Assembly (NCBI GenBank): GCA_963812945.1
Contig: CAWEXD010000010.1
Location: forward strand, 682,001-746,000
Reading direction: 5' to 3'
DNA length: 64,000 nucleotides
From: DASRDR01 sp963812945 [NCBI: uncultured Candidatus Rokubacteria bacterium]
GTDB lineage: Bacteria; Methylomirabilota; Methylomirabilia; Rokubacteriales
In this document: positions 26,501 through 35,032 of the stretch, in pieces
Layout of the letters: each line of letters begins with the position of its first letter
Numbering within the stretch: position 1 is the stretch's first letter
Position numbers and translations under genes: made by a program
The notes under the pieces: model-generated
What the model saw: only the letters and a program-made list of their open reading frames with translations
Told to the model about the DNA's origin: nothing
The model's database searches: none

Positions 26501-27490
26501 ATGGACACGCTCCTCTGGACCCTGGGGCCGCCGTTCCTCCTCCTGAACGGCGTCCTCATCCTCGTCACGTACCTGACGCTCCTCGAGCGGAAGTTCGCCG
26601 CCCGGCTCCAGTCCCGGGTCGGGCCCTACGAGGTCGGGCGCCCGCACGGATGGCTCCAGCCGATCGCCGACGCGGTGAAGCTCCTCCTCAAGGAGGACAT
26701 CGTCCCGACGGCGGCCGACCGCGTGGTCTACACGCTGGCGCCCATCGTCTTCCTGGTCCCCGCGTTCCTCATGTACGCCACCATTCCCTTCGCCCGGGGC
26801 TGGGCGCTGGCGGACCTCGAGATCGGCCTCGTGTTCGTCCTCGCCGTCTCCTCGCTGGAGGTGGTGGGGCTCTTCATGTGCGGGTGGGGCTCCAACAACA
26901 AGTACGCGCTCCTCTCGGCGATGCGCGCCGTGAACCAGATCATCTCCTACGAGGTGCCCTTCATCCTGGTGGCGCTGGTGCCGGTCGTGCTCACGGGATC
27001 GCTCAGGCTCTCGACCATCGTCGACGCCCAGGCGGGGCTCCTCGGGTGGTTCGTCTTCTATCCCGCGCTCGGCCAGGTGGCCTTCGTCCTCTTCATGGTC
27101 GTGGCGCTCGCCTCGGAGAACCGCATCCCGTTCGACATCGTCGAGGCCGAGTCGGAGCTCGTGGCGGGCTTCCGGGTGGAGTACTCCGGGATGAAGTTCG
27201 CCCTGATCCAGCTGGCCGAGTTCGTCCACCTCTTCGGCGTGGCCTGCCTCGGCACGCTCCTCTTCCTCGGGGGGTGGCTCGGCCCCGGGCCGGCGGCGCT
27301 CGGCCCGGTCTGGTTCGTGCTGAAGGCGCTCTTCCTCTTCCTCCTGGTCATCTGGGTGCGGTGGTCGTTCATCCGGATCCGGGTGGACCAGATCCTGGCG
27401 CTGTCGTGGAAGGTGTTCCTGCCGCTCTCGATCGGGCTCCTGGTGGCCACGGCGGCGGTGGTGGCGGCGCGCGGAGGGGCCGGTGGCTGA
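26501..27490 (+). CDS. nuoH: NADH-quinone oxidoreductase subunit H (cluster 1)
   Basis: A 329-residue membrane subunit with about eight hydrophobic helices. It carries the family motifs LLERKFAARLQSRVGP, GWLQPIADAVKLLLKED, GWGSNNKYALLSAMRAVNQIISYEVP and ENRIPFDIVEAESELVAGF. It links the peripheral arm to the proton-pumping membrane arm and forms part of the quinone channel. It starts 5 nt after the nuoD stop and overlaps nuoI by 8 nt. Confidence 0.96.
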   Translation: MDTLLWTLGPPFLLLNGVLILVTYLTLLERKFAARLQSRVGPYEVGRPHGWLQPIADAVKLLLKEDIVPTAADRVVYTLAPIVFLVPAFLMYATIPFARGWALADLEIGLVFVLAVSSLEVVGLFMCGWGSNNKYALLSAMRAVNQIISYEVPFILVALVPVVLTGSLRLSTIVDAQAGLLGWFVFYPALGQVAFVLFMVVALASENRIPFDIVEAESELVAGFRVEYSGMKFALIQLAEFVHLFGVACLGTLLFLGGWLGPGPAALGPVWFVLKALFLFLLVIWVRWSFIRIRVDQILALSWKVFLPLSIGLLVATAAVVAARGGAGG

Positions 27491-28022
27491 GGGCGGCGTG
27501 CGCACGACCTGGCGGATGGCGCGGGCGGCGGGCACGGCCATGGCCATGACGCTCCGGAACTTCTTCCGCGCGCCGGTGACCGTGCACTACCCGCGGGTGA
27601 CGCGGCCCTACCCCGACCGGTTCCGCGGACTGCTCGCGCTGACCTACGACCCGGAGACCGGCGAGGAGAACTGCATCGGCTGCCGGCTCTGCGAGTTCAT
27701 CTGCCCGCCGCAGGTGATCAAGGTCGAGATGCTGAAGGCGGAGAAGCGGAACTACGCCAAGCTCTTCACCCTCGAGCTCTACGCGTGCGAGTTCTGCGAG
27801 CTCTGCGTCCAGGTCTGCCCGACGGACGCGATCATCATGCTGCGCACGTTCGACCTGGCCGTCCACGACCGCCGGGAGCTGCTCCTCGACAAGGACCGGC
27901 TCCATGCGCTCGGCCGGCAGTTCACACCGTCCTGGGCCACCGGGACCGGGCTCCGGGCGATGCAGGCGCCCCCGGCCCGGGGAGGCGCCAAGGGCGAAGC
28001 GGCCAAGGACGCGGCCGAGTGA
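27483..28022 (+). CDS. nuoI: NADH-quinone oxidoreductase subunit I (cluster 1)
   Basis: A 179-residue ferredoxin-like subunit with two [4Fe-4S] motifs: CIGCRLCEFICPP and CEFCELCVQVCPTDAI (N6a and N6b). GTG start overlapping nuoH. The C-terminal 25 residues are a low-complexity Ala/Lys/Gly tail. In 11-subunit complexes without EFG this subunit is where an external donor such as ferredoxin could deliver electrons; here it could also dock to the EFG module encoded by cluster 2. Confidence 0.95.
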   Translation: MAEGGVRTTWRMARAAGTAMAMTLRNFFRAPVTVHYPRVTRPYPDRFRGLLALTYDPETGEENCIGCRLCEFICPPQVIKVEMLKAEKRNYAKLFTLELYACEFCELCVQVCPTDAIIMLRTFDLAVHDRRELLLDKDRLHALGRQFTPSWATGTGLRAMQAPPARGGAKGEAAKDAAE

Positions 28023-28077
28023 GCGCCCCCGCGTGGCCGGGCCGCGGGGGCTCCCGCCCAGCGGCGCGCCGCTGCCC

Positions 28078-28566
28078 ATGACCGGCGAAGCGCTGGGGCT
28101 CGGCGGGGTGGCCGTGCTGGTGCTCGGCGCCAGTCTCGGTGTCGTGCTCTCGCGGAACCTCTTCCACTCCGTCCTGTGGCTGGCCCTCGCGCTGGTGGGG
28201 ACCGCCGGCCTCTTCGTCCTCCTCCACGCCGAGTTCCTCGCCGCGGTCCAGGTCCTCCTCTACGCGGGCGGCGTCGTGACGATCGTGGTCTTCGCCATCA
28301 TGCTGACGGAGCGGCTGGTGGGCGAGACCCTCCGCCAGACGAACCGCGGCATTGCCGCGGGGGCGGTGGCGGCGGGAGCCGTGTTCGTCGCGCTCGCCGG
28401 GACCATCCTGCGAGCCCCGCGCGCCGGCGCCCCGACGGCGGACCTCACGACGGCGGCGCTCGGGACGGCGCTCCTCACCGAGTGGGTCCTCGCGTTCGAG
28501 GTGCTCGGGGTCCTCCTCGTGGCGGCCCTCCTCGGCGCCCTCTATCTCGCGCGCACGGAGGACTGA
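28078..28566 (+). CDS. nuoJ: NADH-quinone oxidoreductase subunit J (cluster 1)
   Basis: A 162-residue membrane subunit with about five helices. The motif FLAAVQVLLYAGGVVTIVVFAIML contains the conserved pi-bulge region of the family. The start is ATG 28078, 55 nt after nuoI. It belongs to the middle of the membrane arm next to NuoK and NuoA. Alternate upstream starts give unlikely Arg/Pro-rich extensions. Confidence 0.93.
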   Translation: MTGEALGLGGVAVLVLGASLGVVLSRNLFHSVLWLALALVGTAGLFVLLHAEFLAAVQVLLYAGGVVTIVVFAIMLTERLVGETLRQTNRGIAAGAVAAGAVFVALAGTILRAPRAGAPTADLTTAALGTALLTEWVLAFEVLGVLLVAALLGALYLARTED

Positions 28567-28631
28567 GCGACCATGCGCGGGAGGCTTCGTCCGGCCGCGG
28601 GGGCGGCGCTGGGCCTCGGGGGGCGGCGTCC

Positions 28632-28928
28632 GTGCTGAGGGCGTACCTCCTCCTCGCCGCCGCCATGTTCGCCATCGGGCTCTTCGGCGTCCTCACGCGG
28701 CGAAACGCCGTCGGCATCCTCCTCGGCCTCGAGCTCATGCTGAACGCCGTCAACATCAACCTGCTCGCCTTCGCGCGGTTCGGCGCGGGGATGGGCGGCT
28801 GGGTGCTCTCGCTCTTCACCATCGCGATCACGGTCACGGAGGTCGCGGTCGGGCTGGCCATCGTCATCGTGATCTTCCGCGTCCGCCGCACGGTCGATGC
28901 GGATCACCTGCATCTCCTCCGGGGCTGA
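28632..28928 (+). CDS. nuoK: NADH-quinone oxidoreductase subunit K (cluster 1)
   Basis: A 98-residue antiporter-related (MnhC-like) subunit with three helices. Conserved Glu residues lie in LLGLELMLNAVNINLLAF and in [16 protein letters not shown], both needed for proton transfer. GTG start 65 nt after nuoJ; the gap has no obvious function. The nuoL start directly abuts its stop. Confidence 0.94.
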   Translation: MLRAYLLLAAAMFAIGLFGVLTRRNAVGILLGLELMLNAVNINLLAFARFGAGMGGWVLSLFTIAITVTEVAVGLAIVIVIFRVRRTVDADHLHLLRG

Positions 28929-30836
28929 GTGCCGGTGACCGAGGCCGAGCTCGCCCTCCTGATCCTGGGCGCCCCCTTCGCCGCCGCGCTTCTCCTCGGC
29001 GCGTGTCCGCCGCTCCGGCGGGCCGGACACCTGGCCGCCTTCGTCTCCTTGGCCGGGGTGGGTGTCGCGCTCTGGGCGGCCATCCGGCTGGTGGCGGGGC
29101 TCTGGCTCGTGGGCGTCCAGACCCTGGCCCAGGGGGGCGGCGGGACCCGGGAGGTGACGCTGACGCTCCCGTGGCTGACCCAGGCCGGCCCGGTGCCGCT
29201 GGCGACGGTCGGCGTGTACGTGGACCCGCTGGCCGCCGGGATGGCGGCCCTGGTCACCCTGGTCGCCGGGCTGGTCCAGCTCTACTCGCTCGGCTACCTG
29301 GCCGACGAGACGCCGCCCGCGCTGGGCCGCTACTACCTCTATCAGTCGCTCTTCGCGTTCGCGATGCTCGGGCTGGTCTTCGCGCCGAACCTCCTCCAGC
29401 TCTTCGTCTTCTGGGAGCTGGTGGGCCTCTGCTCCTACCTCCTGATCGGCTTCTGGTACCAGCGCCCCGCGGCGGCCCAGGCGGCGGTCAAGGCGTTCTG
29501 GGTGACGAAGCTCGGGGACGTGGGCTTCCTCCTCGGAATCGTGCTGCTCTGGGGCGCGACCGGGACGTTCGAGTTCGAGACGCTCTTCCGCGCGGCGGCG
29601 GGCGGCACGCTCCCGGCGAATTTCACCCTGTACATGGCGCTGATCTACCTCGGGGCCGTCGGGAAGAGCGCCCAGTTCCCCCTCCACGTGTGGCTCCCCG
29701 ACGCGATGGAAGGCCCGACGCCGGTCTCGGCCCTGATCCACGCCGCCACCATGGTCACGGCGGGCGTGTTCCTGGTGGCGCGGGCGTACCCGCTCTTCCT
29801 GGCCGCCCCCGACGTGCTGTTCCTGATCGCGTGGGTCGGAGCCTTCACCGCCTTCCTCGCGGCGACGCTCGCCCTCGGGCAGTCGGACATCAAGCGCGTC
29901 CTCGCCTACTCGACGGTGTCCCAGCTGGGCTACATGATGGCGGCGCTCGGGGCCGGCGCGCTCGCCCCCGGGGTCTTGCACCTCCTCCTCCACGGCTTCT
30001 TCAAGGCGCTCCTGTTCCTCGCGGCCGGAGCCGTGATCCACGCGGTGCACACGAACGACATGGGGGCCATGGGGCGGCTCGCGCGCGCGATGCCGAAGAC
30101 GGCGATCGTGTTCGTCGTGGGCACGCTGGCCCTGGCCGGGGTGCCCCCCTTCTCGGGCTTCGTCTCGAAGGAGGCGATCCTGGCCGGCGTGTGGGAGGCG
30201 GGGCTCCGCGGGCCCTTCGTGCTCCTGGCCGCGACCGTGTTTCTCACCGCGCTCTACATGTTCCGGGCCGTCTTCCTGACGTTCTTCGGGACCCGGGACG
30301 CCGGCGGCCACCCGCACGATCCCCCCGCCGTCATGATGAGCCCGCTCTGGCTCCTGGCGGTCCTCTCGATCGTCGGCACGGCGCTCGGCAGCGCGGCGCT
30401 CGGCCAGACGTTCCCCGAGTTCCTCGCGCGGACGCCGGGCGTGGCGCTCCCGCACGGGCCGGCGTGGCTCACCCCGCTCTCCGTCGGGCTCGCGCTGGCG
30501 GGGCTCGTCCTGGCGTGGCTCGTCTACCAGCGGGGGGCGATCCCGGCCGCCGCCCTGACGCGCGCCCTCGGGCCCCTCCCGGGCTGGGCGGCCCGGGGCT
30601 ACGGGCTCGACGCGCTGTACATCGCGCTCTACCGGGGGGCCGTCCTCGCGCTGGGGCGGCTCGTCGGGTGGATCGACCGGTACCTGGTGGACGGGCTCGT
30701 CAACGTGGCGAGCGCGTTCACGCTCCGGGCCGGCTCGGACCTCCGGCGGCTCCAGACCGGGCGCGCCCAGGACTACCTCTACGGCGTGACGGCGGGCCTG
30801 CTCCTCGTCCTGGTGCTGTGGAGGCTCTGGGCGTGA
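28929..30836 (+). CDS. nuoL: NADH-quinone oxidoreductase subunit L (cluster 1)
   Basis: A 635-residue antiporter-like subunit of the distal membrane arm. It has 13 or more hydrophobic helices and the family motifs FVFWELVGLCSYLLIGFWYQ, GKSAQFPLHVWLPDAMEGPTPVSALIHAATMV, SDIKRVLAYSTVSQLGYM and HGFFKALLFLAAG. It has the long C-terminal helix expected of L. It is present only in cluster 1, so cluster 2 must borrow it or lack it. GTG start. A copy of the nuo-junction repeat follows directly. Confidence 0.97.
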   Translation: MPVTEAELALLILGAPFAAALLLGACPPLRRAGHLAAFVSLAGVGVALWAAIRLVAGLWLVGVQTLAQGGGGTREVTLTLPWLTQAGPVPLATVGVYVDPLAAGMAALVTLVAGLVQLYSLGYLADETPPALGRYYLYQSLFAFAMLGLVFAPNLLQLFVFWELVGLCSYLLIGFWYQRPAAAQAAVKAFWVTKLGDVGFLLGIVLLWGATGTFEFETLFRAAAGGTLPANFTLYMALIYLGAVGKSAQFPLHVWLPDAMEGPTPVSALIHAATMVTAGVFLVARAYPLFLAAPDVLFLIAWVGAFTAFLAATLALGQSDIKRVLAYSTVSQLGYMMAALGAGALAPGVLHLLLHGFFKALLFLAAGAVIHAVHTNDMGAMGRLARAMPKTAIVFVVGTLALAGVPPFSGFVSKEAILAGVWEAGLRGPFVLLAATVFLTALYMFRAVFLTFFGTRDAGGHPHDPPAVMMSPLWLLAVLSIVGTALGSAALGQTFPEFLARTPGVALPHGPAWLTPLSVGLALAGLVLAWLVYQRGAIPAAALTRALGPLPGWAARGYGLDALYIALYRGAVLALGRLVGWIDRYLVDGLVNVASAFTLRAGSDLRRLQTGRAQDYLYGVTAGLLLVLVLWRLWA

Positions 30837-30837
30837 G

Positions 30838-30894
30838 CCCACAGGCCGAAGGCCGTCCGATCAACTCCCGCGGAGCCAGGGTAGCCCAGTGAGC
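30838..30894. repeat. nuo-junction repeat, copy 1 (nuoL/nuoM)
   Basis: It contains the core ACAGGCCGAAGGCCGTCC (30841-30858), then GATCAACTC, then GGGTAGCCCAGTGAGC (30879-30894). GGCC-GAA-GGCC can form a tiny hairpin. It fills the gap between nuoL and the GTG of nuoM (30912). Core and tail blocks recur at 54591-54668, and the core alone at 53107 and 58053. Confidence 0.8.
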
Positions 30895-30911
30895 GCGCCA
30901 CGGGTCGCGCG

Positions 30912-32456
30912 GTGACCGAGCTGCCCGTCCTCTCGCTCGTCACGGTGACGCCGTTCCTGGCGGCCTGTCTCATCATGGCGTTCGGCCGCACGCGCCCGAT
31001 GGCGGTGCGGCTCATCGCCACGGTGGCGGCGAGCCTGACCCTCGTCCTGTCGGTGTACGTGTACGCCGCGTACGACCCGGCCGCCGGGGGCTTCCAGTTC
31101 CAGGAGCGGTACCCCTTGGTGCGGGCGCTCGGCATCGCCGTCGAGCTGGGCGCCGACGGCATGTCCGCGCTGATGATCCTCCTGACGGCGATCATCATCT
31201 TCGCCGGCGTGTTCGCGTCGTGGACGGTGCGGGTGCGGGACCAGGAGTTCTACGCCCTCCTCCTCACGCTCGTGACCGGCGTGTTCGGCGTCTTCGTCTC
31301 GCTCGACCTCTTCGTGTTCTTCCTCTTCTACGAGATCGCCGTCTTGCCGATGTACCTCCTCATCGGCATCTGGGGCTCGACGGGCGAGGTCCGCCCCCAG
31401 GGCATCTTCGCCTGGGCGTTCCGGGAGACGGGGGTCGGCACCAAGGAATACGCGGCGATGAAGCTGACCCTCTACCTCCTGTTCGGGTCGGCGTTCATCC
31501 TGGTCGGCCTCTTCGTCCTGTACTTCGCCGCCGGCGTCGGCTCGTTCTCGCTCGTCGCGCTCTCGGAGGTCACCTTCTCGCCGGCCACCCAGCGCTGGGT
31601 GTTCCTGCTGCTCTACGTGGGCTTCGGCATCCTGGCGGGCATCTGGCCGCTCCACACCTGGTCGCCCGACGGCCACGCCTCCGCCCCCACGGCGGTCTCG
31701 ATGCTCCACGCGGGCGTGCTCATGAAGCTCGGCGCGTACGGCGTCGTGCGCGTGGCGATGACGCTCCTGCCCGAAGGGACGCAGGCCTGGGCGCCGCTCG
31801 TGGGGACCGTGGCGGTCATCAACGTCGTGTACGGCGCGCTGTCGGCGATGGCCCAGACGGATCTCAAGTACGTCGTCGCCTACTCGTCGGTCTCCCACAT
31901 GGGGCTCGTCATGCTGGGCGCCGCCACCTTGACCGAGGCGGGGCTCAACGGCTCCGTCTACCAGATGTTCGCCCACGGGATCATGACGGGGCTGTTCTTC
32001 GCGCTGGTGGGACTCATCTACGAGAAGTCCCACACGCGCGAGATCGGCCGCATGGGCGGGTTCGGGCGGCGCATGCCCGGCATCGCGGCCTGCTTCACGC
32101 TCGGGGGCCTGTCGTCGCTCGGGCTCCCCGGCCTCGCCGGGTTCGTCGCGGAGATCCTCACCTTCCTCGGCGCCTGGCAGTCGGCCACCCGGTGGTGGCT
32201 CTTCCCCGCGGTCCTCGGCACGCTCCTCACGGCCATCTACGTCCTCCGCGTGGCGAAGCAGATCTTCTGGGGGCCGCTCGCCCCCGGGCCGCACGGGGAG
32301 TGGGCGGCCCTTCCCGACGCCGAGGGCCCCGAGTGGGTGAGTCTCGTCTTCCTGGCCGCGCTCCTGATCCTCTTCGGCCTGGTGCCGGGGCTCGTGCTCT
32401 CGCGCATCGACCCGGCGACTGTCGCCCTGCTGGACCGGATCGGGGTGCTCCCGTGA
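30912..32456 (+). CDS. nuoM: NADH-quinone oxidoreductase subunit M (cluster 1)
   Basis: A 514-residue antiporter-like subunit. Motifs include FVFFLFYEIAVLPMYLLIGIWG, LLYVGFGILAGIWPLHTWSPDGHASAPTAVSMLHAGVLMKLG (conserved Lys) and TDLKYVVAYSSVSHMGLVMLG, over about 14 helices. It pumps protons in the distal arm. GTG start just after the first nuo-junction repeat. The stop overlaps nuoN by one base (TGATG). Confidence 0.97.
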   Translation: MTELPVLSLVTVTPFLAACLIMAFGRTRPMAVRLIATVAASLTLVLSVYVYAAYDPAAGGFQFQERYPLVRALGIAVELGADGMSALMILLTAIIIFAGVFASWTVRVRDQEFYALLLTLVTGVFGVFVSLDLFVFFLFYEIAVLPMYLLIGIWGSTGEVRPQGIFAWAFRETGVGTKEYAAMKLTLYLLFGSAFILVGLFVLYFAAGVGSFSLVALSEVTFSPATQRWVFLLLYVGFGILAGIWPLHTWSPDGHASAPTAVSMLHAGVLMKLGAYGVVRVAMTLLPEGTQAWAPLVGTVAVINVVYGALSAMAQTDLKYVVAYSSVSHMGLVMLGAATLTEAGLNGSVYQMFAHGIMTGLFFALVGLIYEKSHTREIGRMGGFGRRMPGIAACFTLGGLSSLGLPGLAGFVAEILTFLGAWQSATRWWLFPAVLGTLLTAIYVLRVAKQIFWGPLAPGPHGEWAALPDAEGPEWVSLVFLAALLILFGLVPGLVLSRIDPATVALLDRIGVLP

Positions 32457-33862
32457 TGCTGCTGGCGCTCGAGCTCGGGGTTGCGGCGCTGGCCCTGGTC
32501 GTCTTCGTCCTGGGCCTCGGCGGCGGGCGCGCCCGCTCGCGCGAGGTCGGGTGGGTCACCGCCGTCGGGCTCGCCGGTCTCTACGGGCTCTCGCTGGTGA
32601 TCGACGCCCGCGGCCCCCTCTTCGACGGGGCCTTCGTGGTGGACGCGCTGGCCGTGTTCCTCAAGCAGATCTTTCTCCTGGCGACGCTCCTGGCGGTGGT
32701 CGGGGGGCTCGCCCGGCGGGACACCCCCGAGGCCCGGCGCGCGCTCGAGTACCACCTGCTGGTCCTGACCTCGCTCCTCGGCATGATGATCCTGGCGTCG
32801 GCCCGTGAGCTGGTGCTGCTCTTCGTGGCGTTCGAGCTGATGTCGATCCCGCTGTACGTCCTGGCCGGGTTCGTCAAGAAGGACGCGCGCGCGGTCGAGG
32901 CGTCGCTGAAGTTCTTCCTCGTCGGGAGCGTCTCGACGGCGGTGCTGGCCTACGGGCTGTCGTTCGTCTACGGGGCGAGCGGCAGCACGCGGCTGGACGT
33001 CGTCACGCGGGCGGCGGCCGGCGGGGACCCGCTCTTGATCCTGGGCCTCCTCCTCGTCCTCGGCGGGGTGGGGTTCAAGATCGCGGCCTTCCCGTTCCAC
33101 ATGTGGGTGCCCGACACCTACGAGGCGGCCGCGACCCCGTTCGTCGCGTGGCTGTCAGTGGCGCCGAAGGCGGCCGGGTTCGCCGCGCTGCTGCGGATCT
33201 TCGTCGAGCGGGCGGGGCCGACGGCGCCGGTGTGGTCGGGGACGGTGGCCGTCCTGGGCGCGCTGACGCTCGTGGCGGGGAACCTCATGGCGCTGCCCCA
33301 GACGGACGCGAAGCGGCTCCTCGCCTACTCGGGGATCGCCCACATCGGCTACATGCTCCTCGGCCTGGCGGCGATGAGCCCCCACGGCGTGGCGATGATG
33401 CTCTTCTACCTGGTCGCCTACCTGTTCTCGAACATGGGCGCGTTCATGGTCGTGGAGGCGGTGGCGGAGGCCGAGGGCTCGTCCACGATCCGGAGCTTCC
33501 GGGGCCTCGCCCAGCGCTCGCCGGCGCTCGCGCTCGCGATGCTCCTGTTCCTCTTGTCGCTGGGGGGGATTCCGTTCGTGGTGGGCTTCTGGGCCAAGCT
33601 CTACGTGTTCTGGGCCGCGGCCCAGGCGGGGTTCTACGGGCTGGTGCTCCTCGCCGCGGTGCTGACCGTCGTGGCGCTCTTCTACTACCTCCTGGTCGCC
33701 AAGCAGATGTACATCGACGCGCCGGCCCGCTCCACGCCGGTTCCCGTGCCCCCGGCCCTGGCCCTCGTGATCCTGGTCAGCGCCGCCGCGGTCGTTCTCC
33801 TGGGCCTCTATCCGGGGCCCCTCGTCGACACGGCCCTCCGCGCGGCGGCGCCGCTGTTCTGA
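32456..33862 (+). CDS. nuoN: NADH-quinone oxidoreductase subunit N (cluster 1)
   Basis: A 468-residue antiporter-like subunit. Motifs are LLFVAFELMSIPLYVLAGFVKKDARAVEASLKFFLVG, GFKIAAFPFHMWVPDTYEAAATPFVAWLSVAPKAAGF and TDAKRLLAYSGIAHIGYMLLG. It is the last gene of cluster 1; a convergent gene follows 22 nt later with no obvious hairpin terminator. ATG 32456 is preferred; GTG 32453 directly before it is in frame. Confidence 0.97.
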   Translation: MLLALELGVAALALVVFVLGLGGGRARSREVGWVTAVGLAGLYGLSLVIDARGPLFDGAFVVDALAVFLKQIFLLATLLAVVGGLARRDTPEARRALEYHLLVLTSLLGMMILASARELVLLFVAFELMSIPLYVLAGFVKKDARAVEASLKFFLVGSVSTAVLAYGLSFVYGASGSTRLDVVTRAAAGGDPLLILGLLLVLGGVGFKIAAFPFHMWVPDTYEAAATPFVAWLSVAPKAAGFAALLRIFVERAGPTAPVWSGTVAVLGALTLVAGNLMALPQTDAKRLLAYSGIAHIGYMLLGLAAMSPHGVAMMLFYLVAYLFSNMGAFMVVEAVAEAEGSSTIRSFRGLAQRSPALALAMLLFLLSLGGIPFVVGFWAKLYVFWAAAQAGFYGLVLLAAVLTVVALFYYLLVAKQMYIDAPARSTPVPVPPALALVILVSAAAVVLLGLYPGPLVDTALRAAAPLF

Positions 33863-33883
33863 CGGGCCCCGTCCGGGCGGCGC

Positions 33884-34177
33884 TCACCTCTTCCAGCGCC
33901 CCTCCTGGTAGACCCAGCCCTCGGCCGTCTTGACGTGGCGCCCGGGGATCCAGGTTCCCTGCGCCTGGACCCACCGGCCGTTGACCCAGCCGTAGGCGCT
34001 GCCCGTCCACGCCCAGTGGCCGGCGATCCAGACGAACTGCGGCCCGGGCGAGGGCGGGGGCTTCTCGACCTGAACCGCCGGCGGCGGGTCGGGCGCCCCG
34101 GCGGACGCCGGTGCCGCGCCCAGGACCACGAGTCCCAGGGCGGTCGCCAGGACCCCGTGACCCACGCGCATCTTCAT
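33884..34177 (-). CDS. Secreted WXXGXW-repeat protein
   Basis: A 97-residue protein with a signal peptide (MKMRVGHGVLATALGLVVLGAAPASA). The mature part has repeated aromatic-Gly units: VWIAGHWAW, YGWVNGRWVQ, TWIPGRHV and WVYQEGRW. This is the YXWQ/WXXGXW repeat family of small envelope proteins, function unknown. GGGAGAGCG lies before the ATG at 34177; longer upstream starts would bury the signal. It converges on nuoN. Confidence 0.75.
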   Translation of the reverse strand: MKMRVGHGVLATALGLVVLGAAPASAGAPDPPPAVQVEKPPPSPGPQFVWIAGHWAWTGSAYGWVNGRWVQAQGTWIPGRHVKTAEGWVYQEGRWKR

Positions 34178-34350
34178 GTTCGCTCTCCCGTTCCCCACGC
34201 TCGTTCCGACGACACGCCGCCCGCGGCATTCAGCGGGACCGCCGGCCGCTAGATCTGGCCTAGCTAAGCAGGGGCCCCCCCACCCGTCAAGCGGGCTGGC
34301 CCCGACACGCACGGCCGGAGCCCCGCCGCCCTCCCGGAACCGGTCCGCGC

Positions 34351-34395
34351 TTGACAGCGAAAGGGGGGCACGCTACCGTACCGACCGGTCGGTAC
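34351..34395 (+). promoter_or_regulatory. TetR promoter with palindromic operator
   Basis: TTGACA (34351-34356), 17 bp, TACCGT (34374-34379). A perfect 18-bp palindrome GTACCGACCGGTCGGTAC (34378-34395) overlaps the -10 and start region and ends 4 bp before the ATG. This is the classic layout for TetR autorepression. No ribosome-binding site lies between, so the mRNA is probably leaderless. Confidence 0.8.
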
Positions 34396-34399
34396 AGTC

Positions 34400-35032
34400 A
34401 TGACTGCGCGCCTGTCGCCCGTCAAGGAGCAGATCCTCGAGGTCGCCACGCGCCTGATGGCCGTCCGTGGCTACCATCGGACCGCGCTCGACGACGTTCT
34501 CCGGGAGAGCGGAGCTGGAAAGGGTAATTTCTACCACTACTTCCGCTCCAAGGAGGACCTCGGCTACGCCATCCTCGACCGGCTGCTGGAACGGTTCGAG
34601 GTCCGGACGCTCGGCCCCATCTTCGGAGATCCCGAGCGTCCGCCGCTCGACCAGGTCGAGGCCTTCCTCGATCAGGTGCTGGCCACCCAGCGAGCCGGCA
34701 ACTGCGTCGGCGGCTGCCCCATCGGCAACCTCGCCACCGAGCTCGCGGATGCCCACGAGGGCTTTCGCCAGCGCCTCGCCGACGGGTTCGAGCGATGGCG
34801 TCGATGCCTGGCCGCGGCGCTCGAGCGCGCCCGCGCGACCGGGACCCTCACGTCCGAGGTCGAGCCCGACGCCGTCGCGCGCTTCCTGGTGGCCGGCATC
34901 GAGGGCGCCATCCTCCTGACCAAGGTCCAGAAGGACATCCGCGTGATGGAGCACTGCGTGGCCGAGCTCCGGCGGCACCTCGGCCTCTACCGGTGCGACG
35001 ACGCGCCGGTCGTGGCGAGCGCGCGGCGATGA
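34400..35032 (+). CDS. TetR/AcrR-family regulator
   Basis: A 210-residue repressor. The N-terminal HTH covers about 8-55 (ILEVATRLMAVRGYHRTALDDVLRESGAGKGNFYHYFRSKEDLGYAIL). The ligand domain has GNCVGGCPIGNLATEL, a Cys pair typical of the TetR_C_16/YxaF-like group whose members respond to small electrophiles or flavonoids. It probably binds the palindrome overlapping its own promoter. Its stop overlaps the start of an ECF sigma gene (ATGA), so the regulator and the sigma factor are co-translated. Confidence 0.93.
   Translation: MTARLSPVKEQILEVATRLMAVRGYHRTALDDVLRESGAGKGNFYHYFRSKEDLGYAILDRLLERFEVRTLGPIFGDPERPPLDQVEAFLDQVLATQRAGNCVGGCPIGNLATELADAHEGFRQRLADGFERWRRCLAAALERARATGTLTSEVEPDAVARFLVAGIEGAILLTKVQKDIRVMEHCVAELRRHLGLYRCDDAPVVASARR

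Noticed and set aside
28542-30842. 766-codon minus-strand open frame opposite nuoL
   Set aside because: Composed of Arg/Glu/His-rich low-complexity sequence, fully antisense to a well-recognised gene; typical of GC-rich antisense open frames.
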